A stretch of DNA of 60,298 bases from Brachybacterium sp. UMB0905 (GCF_002871795.1 NZ_PNHL01000015.1:1-60298), one strand, 5' to 3'. Shown: positions 25,224 through 34,705, counted from the first letter of the stretch. Made by a program: numbers and translations. The notes: generated by a model from the letters alone, not told the origin.

Positions 25224-26212
25224 AGGCCCTGCTCACCCTGCCCGATGGGCTGCAGCACCGCATGTTCTCCCCCGCCCAGCTGGAGAAGCTCGCCGAGCTC
25301 GTGGACGTCGATGTGGAGCAGCCGATCACGGACTTCGGTGCGGCGCCGGACGCCGTGCTCGGCGGCGTAGAGGCGCTGATCACCGGCTGGGGCTCCCCGC
25401 TCGTGGACGCCGCAGCGCTCGCGCGGATGCCGCGCCTGCGGGCGATCGTGCACACCGCCGGGACGGTCCGCTTCGTGGCGGGCCCAGCGGTGTGGGAGCG
25501 CGGCGACATCGTCGTCACCTCCGCCACGGAAGCGAACGCCGTGCCGGTCGCGGAGTTCACGCTCGCGCAGATCCTGCTCGCCGGAAAACGGTCGCTCGCG
25601 CAGGAGGCGCGGCATCGGGCCGAGCACGGCCGCCCATCGGCCCTGCGTATGCCCAGCGACGTGGGCAATCACGGGGCGGTCGTCGGGCTGATCGGGGCCT
25701 CCCGGATCGGGACGCTGGTGGCGCAGCTGCTGCAGCCCTTCGATCTCGAGGTGCTGATCACCGACCCGTTCGCGAGCGCCGAGCAGATCACCGCCCTGGG
25801 TGCAGCCCGGGTGGAGCCGGAGGAGCTGTACGCCCGATCCGACGTGGTGAGCCTGCACGCCCCAGATGTGCCCGCCACCCGCGGCATGGTCAGCCGCGAG
25901 CTGCTGGCGCTCATGCGCGACGGCACCACGTTCATCAACACCGCTCGGCCGGCGCTCGTGGGTCTCGACGCCCTGCGGGATGAGCTCGTCTCGGGCCGGC
26001 TCAGCGCGGTGCTGGATGTGCATGATGACCTGGCGCCCGATGATCCGCTGTGGGAGGTGCCGACGGTCTCGATCACCCCGCACATCGCCGGGTCGCAGGG
26101 CAATGAGCTGCACCGCATGGGCGCTGCGGCGCTCGAAGAGGTGCGGCGCCTGGTCGCCGGTGAGCCGGCGCGTTTCCCCGTGGACCCCAGCACACTCGGC
26201 CACAGTGCGTGA
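25220..26212 (+). CDS. D-2-hydroxyacid dehydrogenase family protein
   Basis: A 330-residue NAD(P)-dependent oxidoreductase. The Rossmann motif is VVGLIGASRIGTLVAQLL (GxxxxxG), the catalytic Arg is in FINTARPALV and the His in SITPHIAGSQ. The Glu usually found in the DVFExEP segment is not obvious (LDVHDDLAPDDPL), so the relay may use an Asp. These enzymes interconvert 2-keto and 2-hydroxy acids. Co-translated with the sugar isomerase-like gene, it may handle a sugar-derived acid (inference). Confidence 0.85.
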   Translation: MKALLTLPDGLQHRMFSPAQLEKLAELVDVDVEQPITDFGAAPDAVLGGVEALITGWGSPLVDAAALARMPRLRAIVHTAGTVRFVAGPAVWERGDIVVTSATEANAVPVAEFTLAQILLAGKRSLAQEARHRAEHGRPSALRMPSDVGNHGAVVGLIGASRIGTLVAQLLQPFDLEVLITDPFASAEQITALGAARVEPEELYARSDVVSLHAPDVPATRGMVSRELLALMRDGTTFINTARPALVGLDALRDELVSGRLSAVLDVHDDLAPDDPLWEVPTVSITPHIAGSQGNELHRMGAAALEEVRRLVAGEPARFPVDPSTLGHSA

Positions 26213-26277
26213 GCTGCCCTGCATCAGTCCACCGTGAGATGCTGGATCTTCCCGCCTGCGCCCCCTCGGAGACTGAG

Positions 26278-28659
26278 ATGACCAGCCCGTCCGCCCCCAG
26301 CCCGTCGGCCGCCGCCCCGTCGGCCCCTACCACCCCCGCCCCCGGCACGCCGGAGTTCCTGCTGCTGCGTCGCACGGGCCCGGCCGAGCGCTGGCTGGAG
26401 GCGCTGCCGCTCGGGAACGGGCGGATCGGCGCGATGGTGTGGGGCGATCCGGCCACTCCGCGCTTCTCCCTGAACGAGGCGACGCTGTGGTCTGGCTCGC
26501 CGGCCTCGACGCAGCACCGCCACACCTCCGCGGAGCAGGCCCGCGATGCGATCGCCAGGTCCTGGGAGCTGTTCCGTGCGGGGCAGGTGCGGGCGGCGCA
26601 GGATGCGATCGAGGAGCTCGGCAGCTCCTGGTCACAGGCGTATCTGCCGGTCGGGGATCTGCTCATCGAACCGGGACCGTCGGCGGACGCGCAGTCCCCG
26701 TCGGCCGCGAACGGTGCGCCGGCGCCCGTCGACCCCACGCCCAGCACCACCCCCGTCGGCCCCTCCCCCGCGGAGCGAATCCTCGACCTCGCCCGCGCCG
26801 AGCACACCATTCACGCCGCGACCGGCACCCAGTGGACCGCGGTGAGCCTCGCCGACGAGGTGCTGATCCACGCCATGCCCTGGCCGGCCGATGCCCCGCT
26901 GCCGCGTCTCACCCTGGCCACACCGCTGCACATCGAGCAGGAGGACCACTCCCCCGGCGCCCTCGAGATGGTGCTACGCGCCCCCTCGGATCAGCGCGCC
27001 GTCGATTTTCGCGACGAGGAGCCCATCGTGTGGGACCCCGAGGGGGCGAGCCGCGCGGCCGTCGTGGTGCGGGCGCGGCGCGAGGGGGAGCGTCTGCTGG
27101 TGGTGTGCGCGATCGGCACCACGTGGCAGGGGCTCGGCCGCATGCCGGATCGGCCGCTCGAGGACGTCCTTGCGCAGACTCGCGCGCAGGCCGCATCGGC
27201 CCTGGACCGCGGGGAGCAGCAGCTGCGCGAACGCCACCACGCCACCCCGCTGCCGGACCTGGATGCCGTATCGCTGCAGTTCACAGGCTCGCCTGAGGCG
27301 GAGCTGCTGAGCACCATGTGGGCGTACGGCCGGTATCTGCTCGCCGCGTCCTCCCGGGAGGGCCTGCCGCCCGCGACGCTCCAGGGGATCTGGAACGCGC
27401 AGCTCGAGGCGCCGTGGTCCTCGAACTACACCACGAACATCAACCTGGAGATGAACCACTGGGGCGCGGGCGTCGCGCACCTCCCCACGGCGGCGCGGAC
27501 CTTCGCCGCGTGGGTGGCGATGCTGCGCGAGCAGGGGCAAGAGACCGCGCAACGGCTCTACGGGGCCGACGGGTGGGCCCTGCATCACAACGCCGACCCG
27601 TGGGGGTACACCGACCCGGTGCGGGGCGATGCGTCGTGGGCGACGTGGCCCGTCGGCGGCCTGTGGATGGAACGGGAGATCGACGCTCACCTGCGCTTTT
27701 CCGGCCGCACCCGGGAGGATCTCGCGGCCGAACGCTTCCCGGCGCTGCGGGAGGCCGCCCGCTTCGCCCTCGCGCTGCTGCGTGAGGGGGACGACGGGCA
27801 CCTGGTCACTTTCCCGTCGATCTCCCCGGAGAACCTGTACCGCGACGCCCAGGGTGATGTGGTGGCGCTGACCGCGGGCTCCGGGATGGATCGCTGGCTG
27901 GTGCGGGAGACCTTCACGCATCTGCTGGAGGCCGCGGAGCTCACCGGCCACGGGGAGGACGCCGTCGTCACCGCGGCCCGGGAGGCGCTGGGTCGCGTAG
28001 CCGAGGTGCGGATCGGGGCCGATGGGCGGGTGATCGAATGGCACGCAGACGACCTTCCGGAGGTGGAGCCGACGCACCGCCACCTCTCCCACCTGGGGTT
28101 CCTCTACCCCGGGGATGTGCCCGCAACCCCGGAGCAGGAGGCCGCGGCGACGGCGACCATGCTCGCGCGCGGGGATGAGGCCACCGGCTGGTCGCTCGTC
28201 TGGAAGACGGGGATCTGGGCGCGGCTGGGCCGGGCGGACCGGGTGCAGCGCCTGCTGGAGATGTACCTCAGGCCCGCGGAGCGCGCGGGCGAGCGGGACC
28301 GGGCCGGGCTGTACCCGAACCTGTTCTCCGCCCATCCGCCGTTCCAGATCGACGGAAACCTCGGAATCATCGCCGCACTCGCGGAATGCCTGGTCCAGTC
28401 GCATCGCGGCGACATCGAGCTGCTGCCCGCGCTCGCCCCGATGCTCGCGCACGGGAGCATGCGCGGACTGCGAGCGCACCCTGGCATCGAGGTGGAGATG
28501 ACCTGGCAGGCCGGGGAGGTCACCGCGCTCGCGCTGCGGGCGGTGGGCCCGGGCGCGATCGGCACCCATACGGTGCGCCACGGGCGCCAGATCACGCAGG
28601 TCAAGCTCACGGACCTCAACCCGGTCACGGTGGATGTCGAGATGCTCAGGAGTCGCTGA
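26278..28659 (+). CDS. GH95-family glycoside hydrolase (α-L-fucosidase-like)
   Basis: A 793-residue enzyme. N-terminal GH95 signatures are WLEALPLGNGRIGAMVWGDP and FSLNEATLWSGSP. The catalytic (α/α)6 region has TLQGIWNAQLEAPWSSNYTT, NINLEMNHWGAG (the two Asn that position the water) and HPPFQIDGNLGI (with the conserved Asp). GH95 members release α-L-fucose or L-galactose by inversion. No signal peptide, so it probably acts on imported oligosaccharides. The ATG after cggagactgag is used; a GTG overlapping the previous stop would add 23 residues. A Pro/Ala-rich insertion near residues 135-165 carries the gtcggcccc motif. Confidence 0.9.
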   Translation: MTSPSAPSPSAAAPSAPTTPAPGTPEFLLLRRTGPAERWLEALPLGNGRIGAMVWGDPATPRFSLNEATLWSGSPASTQHRHTSAEQARDAIARSWELFRAGQVRAAQDAIEELGSSWSQAYLPVGDLLIEPGPSADAQSPSAANGAPAPVDPTPSTTPVGPSPAERILDLARAEHTIHAATGTQWTAVSLADEVLIHAMPWPADAPLPRLTLATPLHIEQEDHSPGALEMVLRAPSDQRAVDFRDEEPIVWDPEGASRAAVVVRARREGERLLVVCAIGTTWQGLGRMPDRPLEDVLAQTRAQAASALDRGEQQLRERHHATPLPDLDAVSLQFTGSPEAELLSTMWAYGRYLLAASSREGLPPATLQGIWNAQLEAPWSSNYTTNINLEMNHWGAGVAHLPTAARTFAAWVAMLREQGQETAQRLYGADGWALHHNADPWGYTDPVRGDASWATWPVGGLWMEREIDAHLRFSGRTREDLAAERFPALREAARFALALLREGDDGHLVTFPSISPENLYRDAQGDVVALTAGSGMDRWLVRETFTHLLEAAELTGHGEDAVVTAAREALGRVAEVRIGADGRVIEWHADDLPEVEPTHRHLSHLGFLYPGDVPATPEQEAAATATMLARGDEATGWSLVWKTGIWARLGRADRVQRLLEMYLRPAERAGERDRAGLYPNLFSAHPPFQIDGNLGIIAALAECLVQSHRGDIELLPALAPMLAHGSMRGLRAHPGIEVEMTWQAGEVTALALRAVGPGAIGTHTVRHGRQITQVKLTDLNPVTVDVEMLRSR

Positions 28660-29161
28660 ACTTCCCACCCTCGACAGCCACGGCCAGCACATCGGTGTCG
28701 GAGAGCACCCATTCATCGTCGGCCCGGAAGCCGCGCAACCACGTGACGCCCTGGACCACCCGCAGATAGAAGCCGAGCGGGAACTCGACCTCCGGCCGCA
28801 GCCGCGGCGAGAGCACGGTGATCGCCGCATCCGGGGCACGGCCGATCGACAGCCGCGGATCGGCCGACGGCTCCTGGTCGGGCATCGCGAGACGCAGGTA
28901 CGGGCCGGTTACGGGCGGGCACGGTGCCAGACCCCGCACCTCGATACCCTCCATGACCTGTGGGAACGTCGCGCCTTCTGCGAACCCGAGCTCTGCCAGC
29001 GAGGCCACCCGGACATGGAGGCGCTGCGGCGACGGCTGCTCGAACACCGGATGCTCGAGCAGGGTCTCCGCCGAGGGGTTGCGCCGCACCCCGGCGGCAT
29101 CGAGCGCGGCCAGCAGCTCGCGACGAGGAAGGCCGCCTGCCACCAGGTCGAGCTCTCTCAC
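28646..29161 (-). CDS. Hypothetical protein, probably missing its start through a frameshift
   Basis: The visible frame gives 171 residues (RELDLVAGGLPRRELLAALD to VLAVAVEGGKFSDS), with no recognised domain. The likely true N-terminus lies in another frame upstream: ATG at 29268 reads VSTLPPRSLGVRFEPSTAID and onward to VVSAA, then meets TGA at the junction. Restoring one base would give VVSAA-LRELDLVAGG, a continuous helix. I therefore suspect a one-base deletion near 29161, natural or from sequencing. Its 3' end overlaps the convergent GH95 gene by 14 nt. Confidence 0.6.
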   Translation of the reverse strand: MRELDLVAGGLPRRELLAALDAAGVRRNPSAETLLEHPVFEQPSPQRLHVRVASLAELGFAEGATFPQVMEGIEVRGLAPCPPVTGPYLRLAMPDQEPSADPRLSIGRAPDAAITVLSPRLRPEVEFPLGFYLRVVQGVTWLRGFRADDEWVLSDTDVLAVAVEGGKFSDS

Positions 29162-29435
29162 GCCGCGCTCACGACGCGATCCGCGCGCCTGCCGGCCACG
29201 GCAGAGTCGATCGCGGTGGAGGGTTCGAACCGGACGCCGAGAGACCTGGGCGGGAGCGTGGAGACCATGGCCCAACGCTACCGTCGAAGTGCCGCAGACG
29301 ATGACTCCCATCGCATCGTGGCTGCGGCACGGCGGCGCCTGCCCGGCACGACCCGCAGGGTCTGACACGATATGTCCGGTCCCGCCCCGGCACCTCGCGC
29401 GGTGGGCAGGAGGCTGATCCCATCCAGGAGGACTC

Positions 29436-30980
29436 GTGGCAGCACGCTCGGCACACAGGGGAACCATCACGCGACGCACCTTCGGCGGCGCCGCAGCGCT
29501 CGGCCTCGCCGGAGCCCTGGCCGCCTGCACCGACAACGGTGCGGATGGGAAGGGCGGCAAGGGCGGATCGTCGCAGGCCACCGTGGAGTACGTCGCGGAG
29601 CCGCCGGCCTCGGCCCTGGTGCCGGGTGATGACCCGGCCGCCGCCGCGGTCGCGCTCAGCGGAGCGCTCGTGGCCTCCGCCCGCCAGGTCGTCATCGCCA
29701 CCCCCGACACCCTGGAGGCGCTGCTGCCGGTCGCGACCTCCCATCGGCTCCCGCTCCTGGTGGGGACCGACCAGAAGGTCCGCGAGGAGATCGAACGCCT
29801 GGGAGCGGAGACCCTCGTCATCGGCGCCGGCACCGAGCTGGGCGAGCTCGCGGGCGACCGGGAGACCACCGAGCTGGATCTGACCGCGGAGGACCCGGCG
29901 GCCGATCTGGAGGATGTGGCGGTGGATGCCCCGGCCCTCGCGGTCACCCTGCTCACCGATCCCGACGCCGAGGATTCCGCCACGGAGCTCGCCACCGCTG
30001 TGATCGAATCCGTCGGCGGCACCGTCACGGAGGTGCCAGGCGGGCAGGTGCGCGCCACCGGCGAGAGCGTCGGCGCGGTGAAGGACGCGGCCGGGGATGA
30101 CCCGTCCACCGGTGTTCTCGCCCTCGGTGAGAGCTTCGGACCCGCGGAGGAGTGGCCCCAGACCGTGCAGTCGGTGGTGGAGACCGCGGAGCTGCCCGGC
30201 GGCGGCCAGATCGCCTTCCCCGGCCGACGCATGATCGCCGCCTACGGCTCCCCGGGCACCCCGAGCCTGGGGATCCTCGGCGAGCAGGGGCTCGACGAGT
30301 CGATCCAGCGCGTCAAGGACCTCGTCGGCGAATACGAGGGGCTCGCCGACGAACCGCTGATCCCGGCCTTCGAGATCATCACCACCGTCGCCTCCGCCGC
30401 AGCCGGCGGGGACGGCAACTACTCCACCGAGTTGGACATCGAGACCCTGCGGCCCTGGGTAGATGCCGCCGGAGAGGCCGGGGTGTACGTGGTGCTGGAT
30501 CTGCAGCCCGGCCACACCGACTTCCTCACCCAGGCGAAGCTCTACGAGGACCTACTGCTTTCCCCGCATGTGGGGCTCGCCCTGGATCCGGAGTGGCGGC
30601 TCAAGCCCGGGCAGAAGCACATGGTGCAGATCGGCTCGGTGGACGCTGCCGAAGTCAACGAGGTGGTCACGTGGCTGGCGGACCTCACGCGCGACAACTC
30701 CCTGCCGCAGAAGCTGCTGATCCTCCACCAGTTCAACCTCTCGATGATCCGCGATCGGCAGGACGTGGACACCTCCCGGCCCGAGCTCGCGATCACCCTG
30801 CACGCCGACGGCCACGGCGGGCGCGCGGACAAGATGGGCACCTGGAACGCGCTGCAGCAGGACCTGCCCGAGGGGATCTTCATGGCGTGGAAGAACTTCT
30901 ACGACGAGGACTCCCCGATGTTCACGCCCGAAGAGACCTACGACGTCGAGCCCCGCCCCTGGTTCGTCTCGTATCAGTGA
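29436..30980 (+). CDS. Twin-Arg-type lipoprotein of unknown function
   Basis: A 514-residue exported lipoprotein. TRRTFGGAAALGLAGALAAC combines a twin-arginine-like motif with a lipobox (LAAC, Cys30). The N-terminal half resembles CW_binding_2-type repeats (RQVVIATPDTLEALLPVATS, then RLPLLVGTD, then GAETLVIGAGTELGELAG). The C-terminal half (EPLIPAFEIITTVASAA, AGVYVVLDLQPGHTDFL, GLALDPEWRLKPGQ, KLLILHQFNLSMI) looks like a TIM-barrel-type enzyme or binding domain; I cannot name its family. GTG start with aggagg 4 nt upstream. Monocistronic, with a hairpin 55 nt downstream. Confidence 0.72.
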   Translation: MAARSAHRGTITRRTFGGAAALGLAGALAACTDNGADGKGGKGGSSQATVEYVAEPPASALVPGDDPAAAAVALSGALVASARQVVIATPDTLEALLPVATSHRLPLLVGTDQKVREEIERLGAETLVIGAGTELGELAGDRETTELDLTAEDPAADLEDVAVDAPALAVTLLTDPDAEDSATELATAVIESVGGTVTEVPGGQVRATGESVGAVKDAAGDDPSTGVLALGESFGPAEEWPQTVQSVVETAELPGGGQIAFPGRRMIAAYGSPGTPSLGILGEQGLDESIQRVKDLVGEYEGLADEPLIPAFEIITTVASAAAGGDGNYSTELDIETLRPWVDAAGEAGVYVVLDLQPGHTDFLTQAKLYEDLLLSPHVGLALDPEWRLKPGQKHMVQIGSVDAAEVNEVVTWLADLTRDNSLPQKLLILHQFNLSMIRDRQDVDTSRPELAITLHADGHGGRADKMGTWNALQQDLPEGIFMAWKNFYDEDSPMFTPEETYDVEPRPWFVSYQ

Positions 30981-31034
30981 CGCGCGAGGCTTCCCTCCCC
31001 CAGCCAATCCGTGAGGCCCTCCCCCAGCCAATCC

Positions 31035-31083
31035 GGCTACGTTTTCGTGGTTATCGGGGCTCAATAAGCACGAAAACGTAGCC
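31035..31083 (+). terminator. Long inverted repeat downstream of the lipoprotein gene
   Basis: Perfect 15-bp arms (ggctacgttttcgtg and its complement) flank a 19-nt loop, beginning 55 nt after the stop. The arms are unusually AT-rich inside (gttttcg) for this genome. Just upstream ccctcccccagccaatccg occurs twice. Confidence 0.6.
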
Positions 31084-31156
31084 GTCTGCGCTGGGGTCTC
31101 CGCCGAGCCTGCGCCGCGCCGCGCCGTCGACAGGGCAGGATGGGGGCACCGCCCCG

Positions 31157-31265
31157 CCCGACCCGTCGGCCCCGCTGCCCCGCCCGACCCGTCGGCCCTG
31201 TCCACCCCGCCCGACCCGTCGGCCCTGCCCACCCCGCCCGACCCGTCGGCCCTGCCCACCCCGCC
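31157..31265. repeat. 26/27-bp tandem repeat carrying gacccgtcggccc
   Basis: Four copies (starts at 31157, 31183, 31210 and 31237) of a unit containing cccgacccgtcggccctg lie in the thyA leader, ending about 30 nt before its start. Units are contiguous, with no spacers. The core gtcggccc recurs in many other places in this window. Confidence 0.8.
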
Positions 31266-31294
31266 CTGCACTGCCGCACCCTGGAGGTCACGCC

Positions 31295-32098
31295 ATGAGC
31301 ATCCCCACCCCCTACGAGGACCTGCTGCGCGAGGTCATGGAGACCGGCCACCCCAAGGGCGACCGCACCGGCACCGGCACCCGCAGCCTGTTCGGCCGCC
31401 AGATCCGCTACGACCTCTCCCAGGGCTTCCCGCTGATCACCACTAAGCGGGTGCACATCCGTTCGCTCGTGGTGGAGCTGCTGTGGTTCCTGCGTGGGGA
31501 TACGAATATCGGCTACCTGCACGAGCATGACGTCACGATCTGGGATGAATGGGCTGATGAGAACGGGGATCTGGGCCCGGTGTACGGGGCGCAGTGGCGC
31601 TCCTGGCCGGCCCGTGGCGGCGGAGTGATCGACCAGATCAGCCAGGTGGTCGAGGAGATCCGCACGAACCCGGATTCGCGTCGGCTCATCGTCTCGGCGT
31701 GGAACCCGGCGGACATCCCGCAGATGGCGCTCGCCCCCTGCCATGCACTGTTCCAGTTCGAGGTGCATGGCGGGAAGCTGTCCTGCCAGCTGTATCAGCG
31801 CAGCGCCGACCTGTTCTTGGGGGTGCCGTTCAACATCGCCAGCTACGCGCTGCTGACGCACATGATCGCCCAGCAGACGGATCTGCAGGTGGGTGATTTC
31901 GTGTGGACCGGCGGGGACTGCCACATCTACGACAACCACGTGGAACAGGTGACCCGGCAGCTCGGACGGGACCCCTACCCGTACCCGACACTGCGCATCC
32001 TCCGCCGCCCGGAGACGATCTTCGACTACGAACTCGAGGATTTCGAGATCGAGGGCTACCAGCACCACCCGGGCATCAAGGCGCCGGTGGCGGTGTGA
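31295..32098 (+). CDS. thyA: Thymidylate synthase
   Basis: A 267-residue ThyA making dTMP from dUMP with methylene-tetrahydrofolate. Catalytic Cys149 lies in [11 protein letters not shown], the phosphate-binding Args in [11 protein letters not shown], and [15 protein letters not shown] and HIYDNHVEQ are standard ThyA blocks. Length is normal. ggagg lies 7 nt before ATG. The stop overlaps the GTG of folA, which regenerates the folate that ThyA oxidises. A tandem repeat occupies the leader. Confidence 0.98.
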   Translation: MSIPTPYEDLLREVMETGHPKGDRTGTGTRSLFGRQIRYDLSQGFPLITTKRVHIRSLVVELLWFLRGDTNIGYLHEHDVTIWDEWADENGDLGPVYGAQWRSWPARGGGVIDQISQVVEEIRTNPDSRRLIVSAWNPADIPQMALAPCHALFQFEVHGGKLSCQLYQRSADLFLGVPFNIASYALLTHMIAQQTDLQVGDFVWTGGDCHIYDNHVEQVTRQLGRDPYPYPTLRILRRPETIFDYELEDFEIEGYQHHPGIKAPVAV

Positions 32099-32844
32099 GC
32101 GCGGACAGCGAGAAGAGGGCCGACGGGGCTGCGGCGGCCGGGAGTACGGACCCGATGCGCCGCTCCCCCGCGCTCAGGGTCGACGGGGGCGCAGCCGGCG
32201 GCGGTTCGGCGGACGCAGACGGCCAGCGTGGCCGCCCCCAGGTCGGGCTGATCTGGGCGCAGGCGCGGGATCGCGTGATCGGCGCGGGCGGGACGATGCC
32301 CTGGCATCTGCCGGAGGACCTCAAGCATTTCCAGCGCACCACCCTGGGCAGCCCCGTCGTGATGGGCCGACGCACCTGGGAGTCCTTCCCGCCGCGGTTC
32401 CGCCCTCTGCCGGGGCGCACGAACATCGTCATCACCTCCCGGGAGGACTTCGCGGCCGACGGGGCGGTGCGGGCCGGGAGCCTCGAGGAGGCGCTGGAGC
32501 TCGCGCGGGGGGTGCTCGCCGGGGACGTTGACGGGACCGCGCGCGAGGCGCCCAACGCGGACGGGCCTGCCGAAACAGCCCCCGCCAGCCAGCCCGGCAC
32601 CGTCGGCCCTACCTCCACCAGCGACCCCGGCACGATCTGGGTGATCGGCGGCGGCGCCGTGTACCGCGCAGCGATGGTGCATGCGGATCTGCTGGTCGTC
32701 ACCGAGATCGACCTCGCGGTCGATGGCGACACGACGGCACCCGAGATCCCCGCGGACTTCACGCTTCAGCGCACGGATCCCGCCGAGGGCTGGCACACCG
32801 GGGCCGGTGGCCTGCGGTACCGGATCCTCACGTACCGACGCTGA
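32095..32844 (+). CDS. folA: Dihydrofolate reductase with N-terminal extension and internal insertion
   Basis: DHFR core: [57 protein letters not shown] and [15 protein letters not shown]. With 249 residues it is far longer than the usual 160-180. There is a disordered N-terminal extension of about 48 residues and an Ala/Pro/Thr-rich insertion at residues 142-179, before the GGG cofactor loop. The GTG overlapping the thyA stop is the likely start; ATG at 32155 would shorten the extension by 20 residues. The insertion contains the recurrent gtcggccct motif, suggesting repeat-driven expansion. Confidence 0.93.
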   Translation: MSADSEKRADGAAAAGSTDPMRRSPALRVDGGAAGGGSADADGQRGRPQVGLIWAQARDRVIGAGGTMPWHLPEDLKHFQRTTLGSPVVMGRRTWESFPPRFRPLPGRTNIVITSREDFAADGAVRAGSLEEALELARGVLAGDVDGTAREAPNADGPAETAPASQPGTVGPTSTSDPGTIWVIGGGAVYRAAMVHADLLVVTEIDLAVDGDTTAPEIPADFTLQRTDPAEGWHTGAGGLRYRILTYRR

Positions 32845-32866
32845 GCCGCCACGCCCCACCCACTCT

Positions 32867-32882
32867 TGAAATCGATTACTCA
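32867..32882. promoter_or_regulatory. LacI-type operator before the sugar kinase
   Basis: tgaaatcgattactca is centred on the palindrome AATCGATT with a central CG, the usual layout of LacI/GalR-family operators. It lies 19-34 nt before the kinase ATG, where binding would block transcription. The cognate regulator is not identified. Confidence 0.55.
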
Positions 32883-32900
32883 CCCTGGTGAGATGGGGTC

Positions 32901-34529
32901 ATGCCCCACGACGATGTGACCCCCCATCCCGCTGACGCCGCCTCCGTAATCGCGGAGGGCCGCGCGCACCTCGGCATCGAGCTCGGCTCCACCCGCATCA
33001 AGGCCGCCCTGGTGGATGACGCCGGCGCCGTGCTCGCCACCGGCTCCCACGCCTGGGAGAACGAGCTCGTGGACGGCACCTGGACCTATTCCCTGGAGGA
33101 CGCCTGGGATGGCGTGCGCGCCTGCTACGCGGACCTCGCCCGCGACGTGCAGCAGCGCCACGGGGCGCCGCTGACGCAGCTGGCGAGCCTCGGAATCTCC
33201 GGCATGATGCACGGCTACCTGGCCCTGGACGCCGAGGGGAAGCAGCTTGCCCCGTTCCGCACCTGGCGCAACACGGACACCACCGAGGCTGCGCAGCTGC
33301 TCTCCCGCACCCTCGGGGTGAACATGCCGCTGCGCTGGAGCGTCGCGCATCTGCTGCACCAGATCCAGCTGGGCTCCGAGCACGTGCAACGCCTGGACTT
33401 CCTGACCACCCTGGCCGGGTATATCCACCTCGGGCTCACCGGCGAGCGCGTGCTCGGCGTCGGTGAGGCCAGCGGCATGTTCCCCATCGGCGAGGCGGGA
33501 CGGGACTGGGACGCCGCGCAGCTGGAGCGCTTCGATGCCCTCGAGCAGGTCCGGCCCTTGCCGTGGCAGCTGCGGGAGGTGCTGCCGCGGGTGCTCGTGG
33601 CTGGGCAGGAGGCCGGTCGTCTCACCGCGGAGGGGACCAGGCGCCTGGATCCGACGGGGACCCTGCAGCCGGGGGCGCTGACCGCCCCGCCGGAGGGGGA
33701 TGCGGGCACCGGCATGGTCGCCACCCACGCGATCGCCCCGCGCACCGGCAACGTCTCCGCGGGCACGAGTGCGTTCGCGATGGTGGTGCTGGAGGGGCCG
33801 CTGTCGGGGCCGCGCGAGGAGATCGACATGGTCACCACCCCGGCCGGGGACCCGGTGGCGATGATCCACACCAACAACTGCACGAGCGACCTCGACGCCT
33901 GGATGGGGGTGTTCGCGCGTTTCGCTGAGCTGATCGGACGCCCGCTGGAGGCCGAGGAGCTGTTCGGGACGCTGTTCGGCGCGGGCGCTCAGGGCGCGGC
34001 CGATGCCGGCGGGGTCCTGTCATACAACTACGTCTCGGGCGAGCATCAGACCCATGTCCCCTCGGGCCGGCCGCTGCTGGTGCGCGAGCAGAGCGCGGAG
34101 CTGACGCTCGAGAACTTCATGCGCGCCCAGCTGTACGGCGCCTTCGGCGCGCTCGCGGTGGGCATGGATGCGCTGCTCGTGGATGAGGGCGTGCGGATCG
34201 ACGTCATGTACGCCCACGGCGGGATCTTCCGCACCGAGGGTGTGGCCCAGCAGGTGCTGGCCGATGCGCTCGACACCCCCGTGGCGGTGGGTGAATCCGC
34301 TGGGGAGGGCGGCGCCTGGGGCATGGCGCTGCTCGCCGCCCACACCGCGCACCGCGCGGGCGGGTCCGAGCAGTCCCTTGCCCAGTACCTGGATGCCGAC
34401 GTGTTCGCGACCCAGGAGCTCTCGCAGCTGAAGCCCACCGCGGAGGGCGCGACCGGCTATCGCCGCTGGCTGGAGGCCTACCGGGCGGGTCTGCCGGTCG
34501 AGCGTCTGGCTGGCGAGGTGCTGGACTGA
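32901..34529 (+). CDS. FGGY-family carbohydrate kinase
   Basis: A 542-residue sugar kinase of the actin/hexokinase fold. The N-terminal phosphate loop is HLGIELGSTRIKAALVDDAG; ISGMMHGYLALD and RTWRNTDTTEAA form the substrate region. The C-terminal half has GNVSAGTSAFAMV, VMYAHGGIFRTEGVAQQVLA and VGESAGEGGAWGMALLA, the second ATP-binding lobe. It phosphorylates a pentose or related sugar (xylulose or ribulose class), exact substrate open. Single gene; the operator-like palindrome upstream suggests sugar-dependent repression. Confidence 0.85.
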   Translation: MPHDDVTPHPADAASVIAEGRAHLGIELGSTRIKAALVDDAGAVLATGSHAWENELVDGTWTYSLEDAWDGVRACYADLARDVQQRHGAPLTQLASLGISGMMHGYLALDAEGKQLAPFRTWRNTDTTEAAQLLSRTLGVNMPLRWSVAHLLHQIQLGSEHVQRLDFLTTLAGYIHLGLTGERVLGVGEASGMFPIGEAGRDWDAAQLERFDALEQVRPLPWQLREVLPRVLVAGQEAGRLTAEGTRRLDPTGTLQPGALTAPPEGDAGTGMVATHAIAPRTGNVSAGTSAFAMVVLEGPLSGPREEIDMVTTPAGDPVAMIHTNNCTSDLDAWMGVFARFAELIGRPLEAEELFGTLFGAGAQGAADAGGVLSYNYVSGEHQTHVPSGRPLLVREQSAELTLENFMRAQLYGAFGALAVGMDALLVDEGVRIDVMYAHGGIFRTEGVAQQVLADALDTPVAVGESAGEGGAWGMALLAAHTAHRAGGSEQSLAQYLDADVFATQELSQLKPTAEGATGYRRWLEAYRAGLPVERLAGEVLD

Positions 34530-34705
34530 GGGCAGGGGCCGATGGGCGCACTCCCCCGTCGGCCCGCCGCATCGCTCACCCCGCCCGGGCGCTGTGCGCG
34601 GGACCATGTCCCGCTCCGGCTCGGTATGACACAGGCCCGCGCGAACCAGGTACCGGTAGGAGCCTGCTGCGAGATGGTTGACTGTTCCCCGCAGGAGGGA
34701 TCGAC

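Noticed and set aside
31157..31265. Possible CRISPR array
   Set aside because: Units are contiguous 26-27-bp repeats without spacers, and no cas genes are near.
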